The notes below the pieces were generated by a model. The model worked only from the letters and a program-made list of their open reading frames with translations. It ran no database searches and was not told the DNA's origin. DNA of 6,169 nt from the NCBI GenBank assembly GCA_005884465.1, contig VAZH01000205.1, positions 1-6,169 on the forward strand. Direction: 5' to 3'. Of the stretch, positions 5,794 to 6,169 are shown in pieces (the stretch's first letter is position 1; every line of letters starts with the position of its first letter). The position numbers were made by a program, and so were the translations under genes. Source of the DNA: Alphaproteobacteria bacterium. GTDB taxonomy: Bacteria; Pseudomonadota; Alphaproteobacteria; Rhizobiales; Xanthobacteraceae.

Positions 5794-6169
5794 TTACCGC
5801 GTCTGCTTCGGTGGCTGGCGGCGGCGGTCGCCGGCCGGCTGATAGGCGATCCGCGAGTGATACGCGCAATAGGGCAGGCTGGTCAGCGCCTTGCCGCCGC
5901 AGAAGAAGAATTCCGAACTGGCGGGATCGCCGATCGGCCAGTGGCAGGTGGCCTCGTTCAATTCCAGTAGCGACAGCCGCTGGCTGATCGGCACCACGTT
6001 ATCGTAGGCGATGGGGTCTGGCTCGAGTTCGACTTCGAACGCGTGGGCCAGCGCCGTGTTGCCGCGCGAGACCGGACGCGGGACCCGCATCATGTGCTGG
6101 GCCGGACGGGCCTTGCGCTGGCGCGGCGCCGCCGAGGAGGGGCTCTTGGCGCGGCCGGAAAGGCCCAGC
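5794..6169 (-). CDS. gcrA: GcrA-family cell-cycle regulator (3' part; 5' end outside the window)
   Basis: In Caulobacter, GcrA binds RNA polymerase sigma-70 and activates promoters carrying GANTC sites methylated by CcrM, which links transcription to the cell cycle. The visible 124 residues are the C-terminal part; the frame is open at the window edge, and the ATG at 6093 is internal. The first residues, LGLSGRAKS, match the end of the family's N-terminal helix-turn-helix region. A basic, low-complexity linker follows, then the conserved C-terminal block: CHWPIGDP (75-82 of the visible part), FFFCGG (87-92) and PYCAYHSRIAYQP (99-111). The Cys75/Cys90/Cys101/His104 set looks like a metal site, which is my inference. 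The full protein probably has about 40 more residues. The gene is convergent with phoB and separated by 152 nt containing a palindromic element. There is no obvious link to phosphate metabolism. Confidence 0.9.
   Translation of the reverse strand, partial: LGLSGRAKSPSSAAPRQRKARPAQHMMRVPRPVSRGNTALAHAFEVELEPDPIAYDNVVPISQRLSLLELNEATCHWPIGDPASSEFFFCGGKALTSLPYCAYHSRIAYQPAGDRRRQPPKQTR

Noticed and set aside
5645..5869. Short open frames on both strands over the phoB-gcrA gap
   Set aside because: They run across the palindromic element and the antisense of gcrA, with no supported starts or conserved motifs.

Overview
The window carries a high-affinity phosphate uptake and sensing operon, pstS-pstC-pstA-pstB-phoU-phoB, all on the + strand. 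The 3' end of a gene for a GcrA-family cell-cycle regulator faces it from the right on the - strand. High GC content, a GcrA homologue (a family confined largely to Alphaproteobacteria), the pst-phoU-phoB gene order and the style of the intergenic repeats all suggest a rhizobial-type alphaproteobacterium. Bradyrhizobium or a close relative is most likely. The genus is inferred from recalled family and repeat resemblance, not from a database search.

Layout: 1-66 is a short leader with an inverted repeat next to the pstS ribosome binding site. pstS (67-1077) encodes the secreted phosphate-binding protein. The 277-nt gap 1078-1354 has no gene but holds a degenerate palindromic element, a perfect 10-bp hairpin and a 17-bp tandem duplication. 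pstC (1355-2353, GTG start), pstA (2358-3203), pstB (3200-4021) and phoU (4032-4748) are tightly packed, with gaps of 4 nt, a 4-nt overlap and 10 nt. The 191-nt gap 4749-4939 is almost filled by three tandem copies of a hairpin-forming repeat with a 60-nt period. phoB (4940-5641) encodes the response regulator. The 152-nt gap 5642-5793 between the convergent phoB and gcrA genes holds a second, different palindromic element with a strong hairpin near each end. gcrA (5794 to beyond 6169, - strand) is cut by the window edge.

How the genes work together: PstS captures inorganic phosphate in the periplasm. PstC and PstA form the membrane channel and PstB supplies ATP hydrolysis. PhoU relays the transporter's state to the PhoR histidine kinase, and PhoB activates the Pho regulon when phosphorylated during phosphate starvation. 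phoR is not in the window. In related genomes it often lies just upstream of pstS, but position 1 is too close to pstS to tell.

I see no novel protein system: all seven genes belong to well-described families with their key residues intact. The unusual content is in the three longer intergenic gaps. Each carries a different palindromic or tandem repeat, and these sit at the points where expression would need to differ between neighbours: binding protein versus permease, transporter versus regulator, and Pho operon versus gcrA.
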